A stretch of DNA of 64,000 nt. Origin: Fennellomyces sp. T-0311 (taxonomy: Eukaryota; Mucoromycota; Mucoromycetes; Mucorales; Lichtheimiaceae). Location of the stretch: the NCBI GenBank assembly GCA_025266875.1, contig JALLLT010000014.1:496001-560000 (forward strand). Direction: 5' to 3'. The stretch's first letter is position 1, and each line of letters starts with the position of its first letter. Under the pieces are notes generated by a model that was not told the origin of the DNA, ran no database searches, and saw only the letters and a list, made by a program, of their open reading frames with translations. A program made the position numbers and the translations under genes. Of the stretch, positions 48,004 to 60,411 are shown piece by piece.

Positions 48004-49366
48004 TCAAGGTTTCGCGGGCGCCAAACCGACAGCGTTGCGATCAAAGTCATATACTGAATAATAGCTTCGTAAAAACGTATCACCCATGATAATCATTGGT
48101 GTCCTTGCTTCGGCAATACCAGAATAGCATAGTTTGACTTCATTGTCTGTTGTCGGTGCGGCCCGCTCGCGGATCAATTCACTGGGTCGCAATGCAAACT
48201 CGTGTTCACCCAGGGTGAATACGATCTCCTTGTCTTCTTGAGCCTGAATTTCACATGGCATGCGCCAGCCATACGTTGTACTGAATGTGGATCCTGGAAT
48301 AGCTGCATGGATTGACTTGGATAATTCAGTAGGTAAGATAATCAATGTGGTTCCAGTATCAATGATAGCATCAATAGGTTTTGAAAGGATCTCATCGCCA
48401 TTAATTTTCAACCCGTTCAAAGCGACTTGCCAAAACTTCTTCCGGGTCACAGGCACATACTTGAGCTCACCACTGTAATGTGCCGGGTTGGGCTTTCCAA
48501 AAGACTGCAACATTTTTTCCCTTAATAATGAAAACAATGATAACGCAAAAACTTTTCTTCCATACCATTTCACCTTTGCCACCATCGCGAGCACGTCCTA
48601 ACCATACACCAACGGATGCAGATGGGATTGTGCCGGCATCGCGCATGCCTTCAAGGATAGATTGCTTTTGACCAGTAAAGGCAAGTTCCGGATATGCCAG
48701 ACCAAAGATACCATCGAGCTCGGGATCCATGGCCAAATCGGACGACTCATTATCCACAAGACCCAACACTTGATTCGGGTGTGAGATATCACCTAAATGG
48801 ACCGTATCTTGACCAATAGTGCCTTGTACGCCGGATCCGTCACCATATCGCAATCCCCATGTTTGGTTTGTGTTCTTGGTGAATGTTGACGAATCCTGTG
48901 GATCAAACCGTGGATGGGATCCGCAATGCGTACAATCCACGTGGGGAACCCAGATATCTGAGCTACCAGTATCAAAGTCCATTTGGAAGAGCTGCGGTGG
49001 GTTACCGATGCCTATGGTACCAACATACTTTTTTGACCATATTAGTTTTATCCTTTTATTTACAAATACCAACAGTATACCTCGACATCCACATGGACAC
49101 TGGATAGATCAATGGTGGATGAGGCCATGTTGAGTCGTGCTGGTGATACTCGGCTCTTGAGATTGTACTTGTTCAATGCCTTTCTGAGTCGTGCAGGTGT
49201 GTTCATCACCATTCCTTTCTTTTGCTCGAGTTCGATGCTATCATTTGTATCAGTCGGCACACCCTGAATAAGCTTGAGCAAATGCTTACTTGAAGGAATT
49301 GTCTTCGGCAGACGCGCCCAGACTCAGGAGAGCCAAGCCTGCAAACCAGCACAATGAAGTCTTCAT
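48004..49366 (-). CDS. Secreted pepsin-type aspartic protease (A1 family, rhizopuspepsin-like)
   Basis: The start at 49366 gives a signal peptide (MKTSLCWFAGLALLSLGASA). A 52-base intron leads into a basic propeptide (KKGMVMNTPARLRKALNKY), as in fungal zymogens that self-activate at acid pH. The mature enzyme begins near YVGTIGIGNPPQ. The two catalytic aspartates are in DTGSSDIW (about 48975) and DTGTTLI (about 48355), and the flap Tyr is in LRYGDGSG (about 48850). Cys pairs are visible in CTHC and in the C-terminal lobe. Introns are inferred near 49296, 49075 and 48550. It acts outside the cell in protein digestion. It is divergent from an F-box gene with about 116 bases between the outermost ATGs. 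Confidence 0.92.
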
Positions 49367-49482
49367 AGTAATGTCTTTGTGCACGAGAGAAAAAGTCTCA
49401 TAGCAGCGTTTCAATGACAATGCTGTTTTATACTCTTCCCCTTTTACGACATGATATTCACCGACTGAATACATGTTTATAA

Positions 49483-50931
49483 ATGAAAGCAAACATGGCG
49501 GAGGATCCCAGCCAAGTATTTGTTTGTGTGTCGAGCAAAAGCAAAAACTCCTTCTCCTTTTACGAGACCATGGCTGTGCCAGATCTACCTACAGAGGTGA
49601 TCCTCCTCATTATATCATACCTCTCTCGACCTCACATTGTTCGACTTTTGACAATCAATCGACATTGGTACAATGTTACGTCCATGCAGCTGTACCAAAC
49701 TTTATGCGTACGCAGTTTACGCGAACAATACGAATACCGAAACCTGTTCAACGAAACACGACGACGACGAAAACAACAAGGTCCAGGATTTTATTCGTCC
49801 GAAAACTATGGATTATACGTGCGTATACTGGATTTATCCATTCCATACAATGGCAAAGATATTACCGATGGTGTGCTTGAAGATCTAGCTCTCGATTGTC
49901 CCAATCTTGAAACGCTGAATTTATACAATTGCCATCGCGTTACCACGGCCTCAGTGAAACGTGTATTACGTGCCTGTCCAAAAGTCAAACACCTTTACGT
50001 TTCCATGGCAACTAATCTGGATGCACGGTGCATCCAAGGAACCAATTTAGAAACGCTCAATGCGTTTGGACTGCCACATTTTTTTCGACATCGACCAGTA
50101 GCACTAAAGTCGCTCAAGACACTCAAAGCCGGACAGTTGCTCGACCATCAGACCATTCAGCTGCTCGAGTCCCTGCAGCACGTGTCACTCGACGGAATAG
50201 ATCCGTTCAGCATAAGCGAATTAGTTCGACACAATGCCCAACTGCGATCCATCCGTCTGGTTCGATGCCATGTTGATTTGCCATTGTTACGTCACTTGAC
50301 GCAAAAGAAGCTCATGACCCTGGAATTACACAGATGTCATATCGATGACGATGATGGGTTGGCTCAGATACGATATGAGATGATGCAGCGGCTCGAGCTA
50401 AAGTATATGGATATTGCGTCCATCCAGCAGATTGTCGATCAGTGCTCTGACAGATTGATATCGTTCCTGGCCCCCTACAATACATCAGATACGGTACTGG
50501 ATACATTAACGAAACGGTGCCCCCGGTTAACGCGACTGTCTTTGGTCACTCGCAATGGGCGTATCAGCTTAGATTGTCTCAAAAGGACATTGCATGCGTA
50601 CACTTCTAGTTTAGTGTATTTGGAGCTTGGCACAAATTGCGATCGGGCGCTTCTACAATGGTCTAACCCGAATTTACAGGTACTCATACTACGGACGCGG
50701 ATCACCTTGCTCCTTTTGCAAAACTTGGCAAAATTGTATCCATCACTCCGTGTTCTGTATATCGCCAGTGTAGAAGATGCCGCGCCCGAAGACATAGACC
50801 AGAGTCTATTTGGGAAGCTGCGGCACTTGGAAGCACTCATGTTGCACGATCGGCGTGACTCATCAAATCGAGACTATGCCGCGCTAAAAAATCATTACGA
50901 ATATTGGTCGTTGCGGAAAGAGATTTGGTGA
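49483..50931 (+). CDS. F-box/LRR protein 2
   Basis: An intronless gene of up to 482 codons. The F-box reads LPTEVILLIISYLSRPHIVRLLTINRHW. Regular leucine-rich repeats follow: LDLSIPYNGKDITDGVLEDLALDCPNLETLNLYNC matches the cysteine-containing AMN1/GRR1-type repeat pattern (quoted in pieces: CPNLETLNLYNC, CPKVKHLYVS). I give the upstream ATG at 49483, but the in-frame ATG at 49570 directly precedes the F-box and is as likely. It would act as a substrate receptor of an SCF ubiquitin ligase. The lack of introns contrasts with its neighbours. Confidence 0.85.
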   Translation: MKANMAEDPSQVFVCVSSKSKNSFSFYETMAVPDLPTEVILLIISYLSRPHIVRLLTINRHWYNVTSMQLYQTLCVRSLREQYEYRNLFNETRRRRKQQGPGFYSSENYGLYVRILDLSIPYNGKDITDGVLEDLALDCPNLETLNLYNCHRVTTASVKRVLRACPKVKHLYVSMATNLDARCIQGTNLETLNAFGLPHFFRHRPVALKSLKTLKAGQLLDHQTIQLLESLQHVSLDGIDPFSISELVRHNAQLRSIRLVRCHVDLPLLRHLTQKKLMTLELHRCHIDDDDGLAQIRYEMMQRLELKYMDIASIQQIVDQCSDRLISFLAPYNTSDTVLDTLTKRCPRLTRLSLVTRNGRISLDCLKRTLHAYTSSLVYLELGTNCDRALLQWSNPNLQVLILRTRITLLLLQNLAKLYPSLRVLYIASVEDAAPEDIDQSLFGKLRHLEALMLHDRRDSSNRDYAALKNHYEYWSLRKEIW

Positions 50932-51099
50932 TCGCATTTCGGATCATTTGGTCCGATTAGCATTCATTAAACACAATAAACTACTTAATTATTGAGGCTG
51001 AAAATGAGTAAGGTTTATTTATATATGTACACAACGCATGCATGCGCCTGGTAAATTATACTGTAGCATAATGGGAATGGTATACAAGGACTTTTTCTG

Positions 51100-52341
51100 T
51101 TACTGCTGATGGAAGAGGTTCGAAATGCGTTTCCGAGGTGTTAAGCGAGATTTCGGCTTGGGTTTCACACTGTTGTCTTCGTCAGTAGGCGGCTCGGGAA
51201 CTTTGCTTCGTCTGCCTAACGTAAAGAAGGGTCGTGGCGCCTTTGTTGTTTCGTTTTGATGATTGTTGTGATGGAAAATGTTTGCTGCTTTTGGCAGACG
51301 CATGCTTAAGGTTTTATGCACAGCCGGTTGACCTTCGCTATCAGGCTTAGGAGCTTGACGGTCTCGTCTCATCAAGCTTGAGGTGCGCAGCGGAATAATG
51401 CTTCGTCGTTGCTTACTTTGGCTAGGCTGCGGCTCATGTGGTTTCGGTTGTTGCGTCGTGCCGGTCACCTTTCCGGCCAATCGAGCAAGACGACTACCGT
51501 TGCTTGTGGCTGTATGCACGGAGGAAGCGGCTGAAGTTGCAGGTGCGTCATCCAACGCAACAACTTCTGTCATGGAAGGTTTAGCTGATGGTTGCTTGGA
51601 CGTTTCACTGGCATCAGATGTCATCTCGGTATCATCCGAGTGCTCCTCGCTGCTGTCGACATGGCTGTTGTTGCTATGAATAGACGCTGCACTCTTATCA
51701 GAGGAAGGTACGGGGTTTGTGTTGACATCTTGCGTTGTTTCAGATGCTGTGGTTGCCTGTGATACAGGAGACGCGATCGATTCCTTTGCAGGTTCGTCTC
51801 TTGGCACAATGGGTAATGGTGTTTTTTTGACGACGATGGGAGGTTCGATCACTGCAGCTTCTTTAACTTCCTCCTTGGGTGCGATTGTTTCTTCCTTTGG
51901 CACGATTGTTTCGAGAGCTGTGTCGATTGTTTGCTCTGGCTCGATAATTGGTTCTGGTTCTTTGACAGGCGCAACTGTCTCATTTGTCTCGACTGCCGCT
52001 TTTGGCTCGACTGTTTCATCAACAGGTTGCTTTGTCGACGAATCCTTTGCGATCGTAAGGGTGTCAATAAGCTTGGTAGGTGCAGAATTGGATGCGGACC
52101 CCTGCGGCTTCTGCATGATTGGCGACAGTACGCCCACATATGACGCGTCGGTATTAAGGACTGCGACGATGAGAGTCACTGCGACGTAGACGATCACGCG
52201 CAAGGCGACGAGACCGATGTAAACGCTGTTGGTGATGACATCGCGTGGTTGGTGCTTGTCGGCTGGCAGAGACGAAAGGAACGATGGGTGGATGGTGACA
52301 AGGACCACCAGAGCAAACAGTAGCAAGTCGAAGAAAAGCAT
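51100..52341 (-). CDS. Membrane-anchored low-complexity protein, function unknown
   Basis: A single-exon gene of 413 codons. Two hydrophobic segments near the N-terminus (LLLFALVVLVTIHPSFL and VALRVIVYVAVTLIVAVL) could form a membrane hairpin. The rest is low-complexity: a Glu/Val/Pro/Thr-rich tract with repeated KEE and VKEPEP-like units, a Ser/Asp acidic patch, then a basic C-terminal third rich in Arg, Pro and Gln. I do not recognise the family. The topology suggests a disordered cytosolic tail anchored to a membrane. It converges with F-box gene 2 and lies in a same-strand run with the phosphodiesterase. Confidence 0.65.
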   Translation of the reverse strand: MLFFDLLLFALVVLVTIHPSFLSSLPADKHQPRDVITNSVYIGLVALRVIVYVAVTLIVAVLNTDASYVGVLSPIMQKPQGSASNSAPTKLIDTLTIAKDSSTKQPVDETVEPKAAVETNETVAPVKEPEPIIEPEQTIDTALETIVPKEETIAPKEEVKEAAVIEPPIVVKKTPLPIVPRDEPAKESIASPVSQATTASETTQDVNTNPVPSSDKSAASIHSNNSHVDSSEEHSDDTEMTSDASETSKQPSAKPSMTEVVALDDAPATSAASSVHTATSNGSRLARLAGKVTGTTQQPKPHEPQPSQSKQRRSIIPLRTSSLMRRDRQAPKPDSEGQPAVHKTLSMRLPKAANIFHHNNHQNETTKAPRPFFTLGRRSKVPEPPTDEDNSVKPKPKSRLTPRKRISNLFHQQ

Positions 52342-52483
52342 TATCGAGAATCGAAAAATAAATGCGGAGAAAAAAAGTGAAAAAGAAAACGGATGAAAAT
52401 TTTATTTATAGGGAGAGAGCCAAGGGGACGGAGAACGGAGAGAACATTTTCACAAGCGAGGAAGGGGGTGAATAAGCGGTGTA

Positions 52484-54149
52484 CTACCGAGGCGATGCAA
52501 CATGACGCTGCCGCTCCAGACATTTGTCAACCAAGTCACCCCGACTTAGCCGCCTTTCACCTACCACTTTGAGTTGGTGACGATAAAGGTAATAGCTGGG
52601 TTCTTCACTTTTCCGTCGACTACGATCGTGATCCAATACTGTTAGAACAGGTGACGATGGTTTTGGCGGTCGAGTCTCAGACTTAATGCCAGTGTCACTA
52701 ATGCTACGAAGGCCCAAATATTTACGACGTGATTTGCCCGAGCCGATCACCCGTTCTTCCAATTCGTCGGGAATGACAATCATACCAGCCGCCACACTGA
52801 CGCGTCGACCCGATGGGTTGAGGATGTGTCGATCAGGTAGCATATCTGTGGGTTGTCGTCCTCGATCTGGGTCTTGTAATTGCTTCTGTGCTTCAATGTC
52901 CGGCGTATTGGGCGCCTTGACCTGTTCTGGCGCGGGCTCCGCAGCCTGCTTGGCTTCCAATGCTAACCACTCCTCGCGATTCTTTGCCAGCTCTTTGATG
53001 AGAGCTTCGGCTCTCGGAAACATGGCTGCAAAGATCTCAAAATATGGACTAACGACAAAGTCCCCAAACTGGAGACCAATTGTAGTTTGCGTCACCTGAT
53101 CGCGGTCCATATTGGGTGATACATCAAGTCCGTGCTCCTTCTCCAGCTCTCCCTGCCGAAAAAACTCATCACACACCAGATCTGACCACTTGCAGCAGAT
53201 TGGCCACGGCCTGAGTGCATTGCTTATGTCGGCGGCATGCAATACGATCTGACACAGCATTTGACGTTCGCGATAGTCCAGCAAACGATGTGTGTTTGGT
53301 GGATCGTCCTCGTCAAAATAGCTTTGAGTCTCAAAGTTATGCAGCGGGCTCTTGTCGCCCTTCATTTCGAATATATCCTTCATCTGACCGCATTCAGTCT
53401 GTACGGACAGTTGGCTAAGCATGCTTGAGTTGCTGTTGGTCCGTGACCGCACGTGGTAGCACTGACTGCTATTGTCGTCAGTGATAATCTCGAGCAAGCT
53501 TGCGAGGTTCTCCTGCAGTTCGTAGTGGAAGACCATATCAGTGGACAAGATCATCTTGACGATCGATGTGCGCATCTGGTCCTCGGAGGTGGGCATCATA
53601 GTCTGTGCCATGCTGATCCGCTCGACATGACGTAATAGTTTGTGCTTCGACAGTAGATCCATGGCCAGCGTGCACGAATAGCTTTCGAGAACGCTCTTGT
53701 TGTGGTATCGGATCGCCAGCTCCGTCTTTAGATTCACCTGGAAGTTGTTGTTACACCCGGGCTAATCCCGTTTAATCAGTCTCCCGAAAATACCAACAAT
53801 GCTAACAACGTACATGACCAATGTCGTGACACAGAGCCGCGATATATAATGCTGCCACGTCGATGCGTGATAGGTAGTGCGACACCTCGAACTGAAGTAG
53901 CATGTGATATACTACTATGGTTACATCGGCCGCATGGTAGAACGAATGGTAAGGATTGGGATGGTAGCCAAGATCGACATCGATTAAAAAGTCGAGGAAT
54001 TCTGAAGGTGTTATCCCCAGAGTCCGAAACACGCCCAGACGCTCCGCGTAGCCTAGAAGTACGCCGTATATTGTCGCACGAGACTTGTCCAAGAGTTTAA
54101 AGTCGAGTGAGTAGCTGTAAGGCACCTTAGGATCAGCGATCTTGAGCAT
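52484..54149 (-). CDS. Class I 3',5'-cyclic nucleotide phosphodiesterase
   Basis: Two exons are split inside the metal-binding motif HDIGHPG by a 60-base intron near 53750-53810. The PDEase I signature HSFYHAADV lies at about 53950 and the third metal-ligand segment LHAADISNALRPW at about 53220. NNNFQVNLKTELAIRYHNKSVLE is the standard helix after the HD motif. A glutamine-containing segment and the substrate pocket follow. The C-terminal 200 residues are a poorly conserved Pro/Arg-rich tail. The enzyme hydrolyses cAMP or cGMP and so dampens PKA signalling. There is no obvious regulatory domain at the N-terminus if the ATG at 54149 is used. The nearest characterised class is the high-affinity Pde2-like group. 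Confidence 0.9.
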
Positions 54150-54448
54150 TTTCTAAAATATGGTTTGGTTCCCTTTAATGAATTTCCCTCGTCTAATGGC
54201 AAACCCCCCGGATCCGCAATTGATCCCTCACATTTTCGATCTGGAATAGCTCGTCCACTGACAAGTGGTTGTGCCGTAGTATAAGCATAGGGAGAATAAC
54301 AACGCGGGGTCAAGTGTAAAAAAGGAAAAAGAGGGAGGATATAACTGGTTGCGCGTGTGACGAAAAAAAAAAGAAAGATAAAAAGTATGAGAGTCCACAC
54401 GCACGATCAACTCGACGAATGATATTTGCAAGGGTTGCCATGGAAATT

Positions 54449-57400
54449 TTATTGTTGCGCTTGTTGGTTGTCATAACGAAGGCCTTTCTTTCTGAGTATT
54501 TGGTCGATTTCCTTAATGTATGCATTATATCCGTCCCACTCCTTGTCCTGCTCCACCGTCAGCTGATGCTGCTCCAGCGTTTGCTCAATATGTTTGTGTC
54601 TACGTGTTACAGTAAGTTAGCCATTATACCTCCTCGCTTTCATTATTCCGCCTTACATTTTCGCTACATCGCGTGCCCGGGTCAGCGTTTTGGTCATGAC
54701 GGTCAGCACTTTAAAGAACTTTAGCGATACCGCCATAGCCGCACGGTTGTGGTTATTCTTATGTTCTGCAGCCTTGGCAAGTGCAAAGGTAACACCATCG
54801 ATGTGGATGCGGTCGCGAATCACATGAGGCGCCACGTGGCGTGCAGGGTCCTCTTGATCGGCAAGATGTACGGTTTGAGCTACAAGACGTGCCAATGGCA
54901 GAACCTTATCGATGGACCGAGGCGCTTGGCTGACATGCGATTCGAAGGCCTTGTATAAAAATGAATATAAGGGAAGTCGTGATAACCCATGTAAAAATAG
55001 AAGCTACCTGCTTAAGAGCGCTGCTGTACATCTGGCACACCTTGTCGACTTCACTTTCACTGCCAATAAGATCTTTCTTTGTCTCCTTGAACAGCGCCTT
55101 GATGATGTCGTCAGCATCCTGCTCGAGGTTATTGTACTCGGCGATAATCGGGACGGCGTATTTGTAATCCAGCACCTTGGCGGTGATGGCTCTGGCAACG
55201 TTGGCAATCACCTCCGCACCGTTGTGCTCAATAGTCGATTCTGTACAACTTGCTTAGTAAACATAAACAATCTTTGTGCTATTGTTTGTTTACCTTGTGT
55301 GTCATCCTCTTGGCTGTCCTGACTATCGCCACCTTTCTCCTTCAAAGCATCTCGCCATTGATCCAGTTCCGACGCGATGTACTTTTCACACTTCTCTTGA
55401 ACATCCGCAGGGCATGTAAGATGTAACAGATCGAGGCCATGGTCTGAGAAAAGGTCGCTTGAAAACACCCAGTACAGATCCATGAGAATACCAAAAGCCT
55501 GTTCATCGGTCTTAGTTCCATGGTATCATTGAGACAGTAAGGAAAAACTTACAGTAGACTTGACGACAGGAAGCGGTGTGGCATCAGTTGATGTGACAAG
55601 GAACGTAAACTTGTCCATAATCCATTCACGTCTTCTTTCAATCTTGCCAACGGCGGCTCTTCCAGCTTCATTGAGTTCTGGATCCATCGATATCCGCTCG
55701 CATTTCCACACCATATATCTGAAAAGAATTGCCATGGCGGACAGACTGCTTTGTTTCTCCTTCTTGTAACCAGACGCAGCACGATCCACAAACAAACCCA
55801 CCAATTCCGTCACGTCTTCATCCATATCCTCCGATTCGTCCATCATGTCCGTCATGTCGATAAAGTTGACCAGGTAATCCAGACGGAGAAGGCTGGTGGT
55901 GGTTGCATGAATATCGTCAGCATCGAATCGTGCGGTGGAGATGTCCTTTCCACGACAAGCATCGCGTACTTGAGCATTGACGCGCTCGAGAAGCTCTGGC
56001 AGCTGTCGCTCGTTGACGTCAGCCAACAGATCCACCTTTGACATGTGCTGCAAGGACTGAGCGCAGCTTTGGAGTAGTTCAGCCTTGGTCGCACCAATAT
56101 ACACCTTGATTACGTTTTGTAATAGCTCTTCGTATGCCTAGGGGATCATACGTAAGTTGCTGAATGCATAGCGCGGTATAAAGCACAAGATATTTACTGT
56201 TTGCATACGCAACTCAGCATAAACATTGATATTCATCAGCTGTGGAATCGCAATAAGCTTGACCATTTTGTCTGCGCTGTCGCTATGTTTGGTCAATAGC
56301 CGTGGTAAGACCTCGACCAAATAACGCGAAATGTTGCTACGGTTTTCCTCCAGCTGAGCCTCATCCTACCCGTTCTCCATGTAAGTTCTTGGTCCGAAAT
56401 ACGTTTAGCTCGTCTGTACATACACTGGCCTTCTTTTTGTCTTTGCTCTTTCCATCATTGGTTACGAATCCCTTCTCCGTAACCAACTTGAGCGAAGTTG
56501 CAAACACCTTGATCAGAGTGGCCTCTTCGTCCTCGGTTAATCGATAGCACTCCTCAATGGGTGCCGAGGTAGCCTGACCAGCAGTAGCAAGTTCTTCTTC
56601 ATCCTGCTGTGAGCTAGAGTGATCGCGTGTGAGATAATCTGCCAATGCTTTGTAGTCCTGTGACATAGATATCATTAGAAATAAGAAAGCTCCAAGGATA
56701 GACATCGTATACGAACATGTAATTCGGGCATTTGACCCCACAGCGCTTGAACTGCGTTCTCCACTAAATAATCACTGTCGTCTTCTGACTCTTCGGTTGA
56801 ATCATCTTCAGTCACGCTGTTGTCATTGGCACGTTCACTGGCGACCCGCTCGACCAAGAAATTGGCAAGGCACTTGAGCGAGATCCAGGTCTTTTGAACA
56901 GAAGCTTCCGTAGTAGGATGATCAGAAGTAGAGTTAACGTTCATCGCCTCAAGCGCTCTCTCGGTTTCCTCCATCATTGGATCAAGGATCTTGGTATCCA
57001 TTACGGCCTTTACGAACGGCGCCACTGTCTTTTGCAACCGCTCGTTCTCCACAAACACAAGATTCATCAAGTTGTTGCGGGTGTTGTCACTGATCCACTC
57101 ATGCTTTTGTTGGAACAGGATATAGCAGAGCTCGATGGCATGGAGTCGCACTGAGAGATCAATGTCATACAATGCCATTTCTTCCATACGTTCCTTGAAT
57201 CGCTGAGTGAAAAACTCTAGTTTTTCGACAATTGATTCGACCTGGTGAAGACGCGTGATTGCCTTGAGAGATTCCGATCGCACAGACGCACTCTGTGTAA
57301 ATGTTGTCAGTGCATCGTCCATAATAACCAAATATGAAACGTACATTATCGTTCAGTGCCCAGCCAAAATACCGGAGATACTGGTTCTGAACGAAGTATG

Positions 57401-58774
57401 CAGTGTACTGCTGGATCCACACGCATAACTCCTTGATGCACTCCATTCGTATAACTGACTCGACATCTCTCGATCGATGGATGAACACACTACATCAACC
57501 CAATTAAACCAGCTTTTATCTTTGAATAGCATCGCTTACCCGTCAAAGAATTCGGCCAGAAACTCGTGCAGATCACTCTGCTTTCGTTCCAAGGCCCGGG
57601 ATCGCTGCTCGAGTATGCGCTTCTTTTCAGTGTTTCTAGTACGAGACTTGCGTTCGGTTTCAGTCTTGAGCTGCCGAGAAACGACATCAAACTCGCGGGT
57701 AATCTTGTCAGCAAACACGCAGAGGGACTTCATTATGCGGAAGGTCAGGATTGTAGCAGTGTGTCGGAATGGACGATACACAGAGCTGGACATAGTGGTC
57801 AGCCAGTTCTGGAGGGTTTCGATGAACGAGCCATCATAAATGATTTCATGCTGGGACTGCTCGACGATGTATTTGAAAAAGTCCAAGATGTTGCGCTTTA
57901 AAAGCTTGCCCGATTTGGACTTGGATATGACTGGATATTCGGGCTGCGGCAACTTGGCCAGCTCTTCTTGAAGCTCCTGCAGCACTTCAACGGCAATATC
58001 ATCCTTCTCAAACGCTTCCTCCGTTACTGCCGTCATGCAACCGCATCCCTGAAAAATATAAGCTCACGAATTGAACCACGACAAGCCATCTCCACCTACT
58101 CGAATGATAAAGTTCACCAGACTTCGCAGCGCAACAGCCTTGTCCCGGCGATACTCATCCACCCAGACCGCGGCAATCTCTTCGATATCAGGATTGACCG
58201 CTGACACTTGGTCTATACTCAACCGTAAGTTTCCGTGTACACCCTGCATTCTCTCTGTTACCATAGAGGGTGTTGTTGCTGTCCGACGGTATCTGCTCCA
58301 AGAGCTGACTGTTGTGTGTGAGTGACACCTCGGTTGGCGACACAATTGATCGCTTTCCCTTGCGTTGCTTGCGCGTTGACTGAGTATTGCGCTTTTCGTG
58401 TGATTTGGTGGTACGTCGTCGCTTGTTGGAACTGATCTCGACTTCACTGTCTTCGGATGCTGAACCATCCGAAGCTTCACTGGACAATTCATCCTCTTCG
58501 TCGTCGTCTTCTTCTTCATCGTGTTGAGTTGATTTTGTCCGTTTTCCTGTAGCTAAAGAAGGAAATGGTCAATGAAAAAAAAGGCGTGCCTTTCGTTCCA
58601 AAACTAATACTTTTTTGCTTTGCAAACATCTCTGCGACATTTTTGTTTCTCGTCGATTGACGAGTAGCCCGCTTAGTAGGCTCCTAATGCTCACATTTAG
58701 ACAGCTGTAGAATGCTCTGACGGTATTGATTTTACCTTTCCCTTTGTGGTGGCCGAATTCTTGGCTTTTGGCAT
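54449..58774 (-). CDS. Cohesin subunit Scc3/STAG
   Basis: A large multi-exon gene with its start at 58774 (MPKAKNSATTKGK). The N-terminus is basic and acidic by turns (SSNKRRRTTK, then Asp/Glu clusters), followed by the STAG domain and HEAT repeats. The stromalin-conserved region is clear: FIHRSRDVESVIRMECIKEL and WIQQYTAYFVQNQYLRYFGW near 57370-57490. Further HEAT helices (LSVRLHAIELCYILFQQ near 57150) run to a C-terminal exon ending KGLRYDNQQAQQ at 54449. Scc3 binds the kleisin Rad21/Scc1 and the loader, and holds cohesin on DNA. The order and lengths fit a full-length protein of about 1,200 residues. Exons near 56100-56400 and 55200-55560 are less certain. Confidence 0.88.
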
Positions 58775-58965
58775 TTTGATAGTTTGTGCGCGAAAAAAAA
58801 AAAAGAAAGGTACGCGACGCGCTTTTCTTGACGCGAATTTGAAGTCTCTCCGCAGCCCGCAATTATAAACTGCCGCTGTCTTCGCCTGATACACTATTGT
58901 GTTGTACTTAAGCAATAGAACATTTATACTTGTTATAGATGTTTCATATCTGTCACTAGTATACA

Positions 58966-59725
58966 CTACTTGGACTTTTCAGGTTTTGTTGGAGAGTCAC
59001 TAGCGCTTTGCTTATATCTGGCTGTGCTGCTACGTGAAGGGCAAGTAATTGTAAGATCCTCGACACAGGATTCTTCGTCTTCGTCCCTATTGATAGCTGC
59101 TCGTTTATAAGAAGATAAATGACTTTTTATAAGAAAAATGTAAAAAGCATCAATAAAACGGATATATTCACATTGTGTATTCATGAATGAAATTAGTATT
59201 CTTTTTTTCTATTTCTGGCAAAAAAAAAGTAACTTACGGAAGAGGAACGGCATAATGGCCATACATCAATACGGGACCATCCATAGTTTCGTTTAGCGTC
59301 ATATGCTATGGAGCGAATTCTCCGGTATTTGGATCGAGGCGCCACATATCCCTCATAATCATCAGATGCACGATAAGTTCCCGCATAAACAAAAATGTAA
59401 CATTGGATGCCAACGTTGCAGTAAATTCGTATCGATTAGGCGGGTTATCCATTGAGCTTTTTGCGGACCAATTTTTTCGTGCCAAAGTCAAAAGGAACAA
59501 CTGCATAAAATCTTCTTACACATTCCAGTACTCGGATCTGCCAAACACATGAAATTGATCCAATGATGGTTATAGACTGCTTGCAAGTTGCCTTGTTTAC
59601 TTACGCTGGTCCGGATATCGCTGTATGCGTTACTGCTGTCCAATTGTAGATATGGGTCGATGACAGGAGCTTCTTTGGACCGAGAAATTCGAATCACCGT
59701 GTCTGAATTGATTTGAAGCGACATT
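58966..59725 (-). CDS. Small multi-exon gene, family not recognised
   Basis: The first exon begins at 59725 (MSLQINSDTVIRISRSKEAP) and ends in a good donor at about 59603. The next exon reads IRVLECVRRFYAVVPFDFG. After it, two models compete. In one, a long intron leads to HMTLNETMDGPVLMYGHYAV. In the other, the intervening stretch (ending LDPNTGEFAP, stop near 59308) is coding. A final exon, DEDEESCVEDLTITC to the stop at 58966, is acidic then Ser/Thr/Lys-rich. I do not recognise the protein. The strong splice signals and acceptable frame joins argue for a real gene. Confidence 0.45.
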
Positions 59726-60411
59726 GTGTTGGGTTGTTCGCTGCGCAATTTTGTATGTCCGCCAATGACTTATATTGTATTATTGCGAATAAATGAGAGC
59801 GCATTGTGGCGCCCTTCGATTTGACTTTGAACTCACAAATTAATATTGTATTGAGCATATTGTAGCTATGAGCGCATATAGCCAGCAGCACCTTATGGTT
59901 ATGCGAAGAAAGAAAGAGGGAGGGAAGCAAAGGAGGGTAAGAAAGAAATCTTATGCACAAGCATACATATTTGACCATACCTGGTGATGTTTCTATGCTT
60001 AAGTCACAGGCACTGCAGAAAGTTGTTTAAACTTTTTTTTTCCAAAAGGCCTGGTAGCATAATATGACGCCATGGAAACGATGAAATGAATTACTCTGTC
60101 AAAGTACCGTGCAGACTTTTTTTTTATTTCTTTGAAAAAAAATATACTAATGTAAAAGACTACCTTAAAGGCAGAGCGAGAATGGTCGGTGAACTAAATA
60201 AATGGGACAAAGAATGAAAAGAGTCTTATAAAAGTACCTTTGAAGTTTTGGATATGCTTTATTGAGTGCAGCACTCTATGCTTTTATATCTTTTTGTGTA
60301 TTAAATCAGCGATGGCAGTTTAGATAGCATTTCGTCTTCAGAATTGCTTGGATGGATAGAGGACGTATAGGATCCTTTTCTTTGTTCTGATTGTCGTGGC
60401 TGACATGATAA

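Noticed and set aside
51621..52189. Long plus-strand and alternate minus-strand frames opposite the low-complexity gene
   Set aside because: These are shadows caused by the repetitive Glu/Val/Pro-rich codons of the 51100-52341 gene.
54053..54525. Minus-strand hydrophobic frames upstream of the phosphodiesterase
   Set aside because: They lie in the promoter and leader interval, overlap each other in different frames, and cannot be spliced to the phosphodiesterase without stops.
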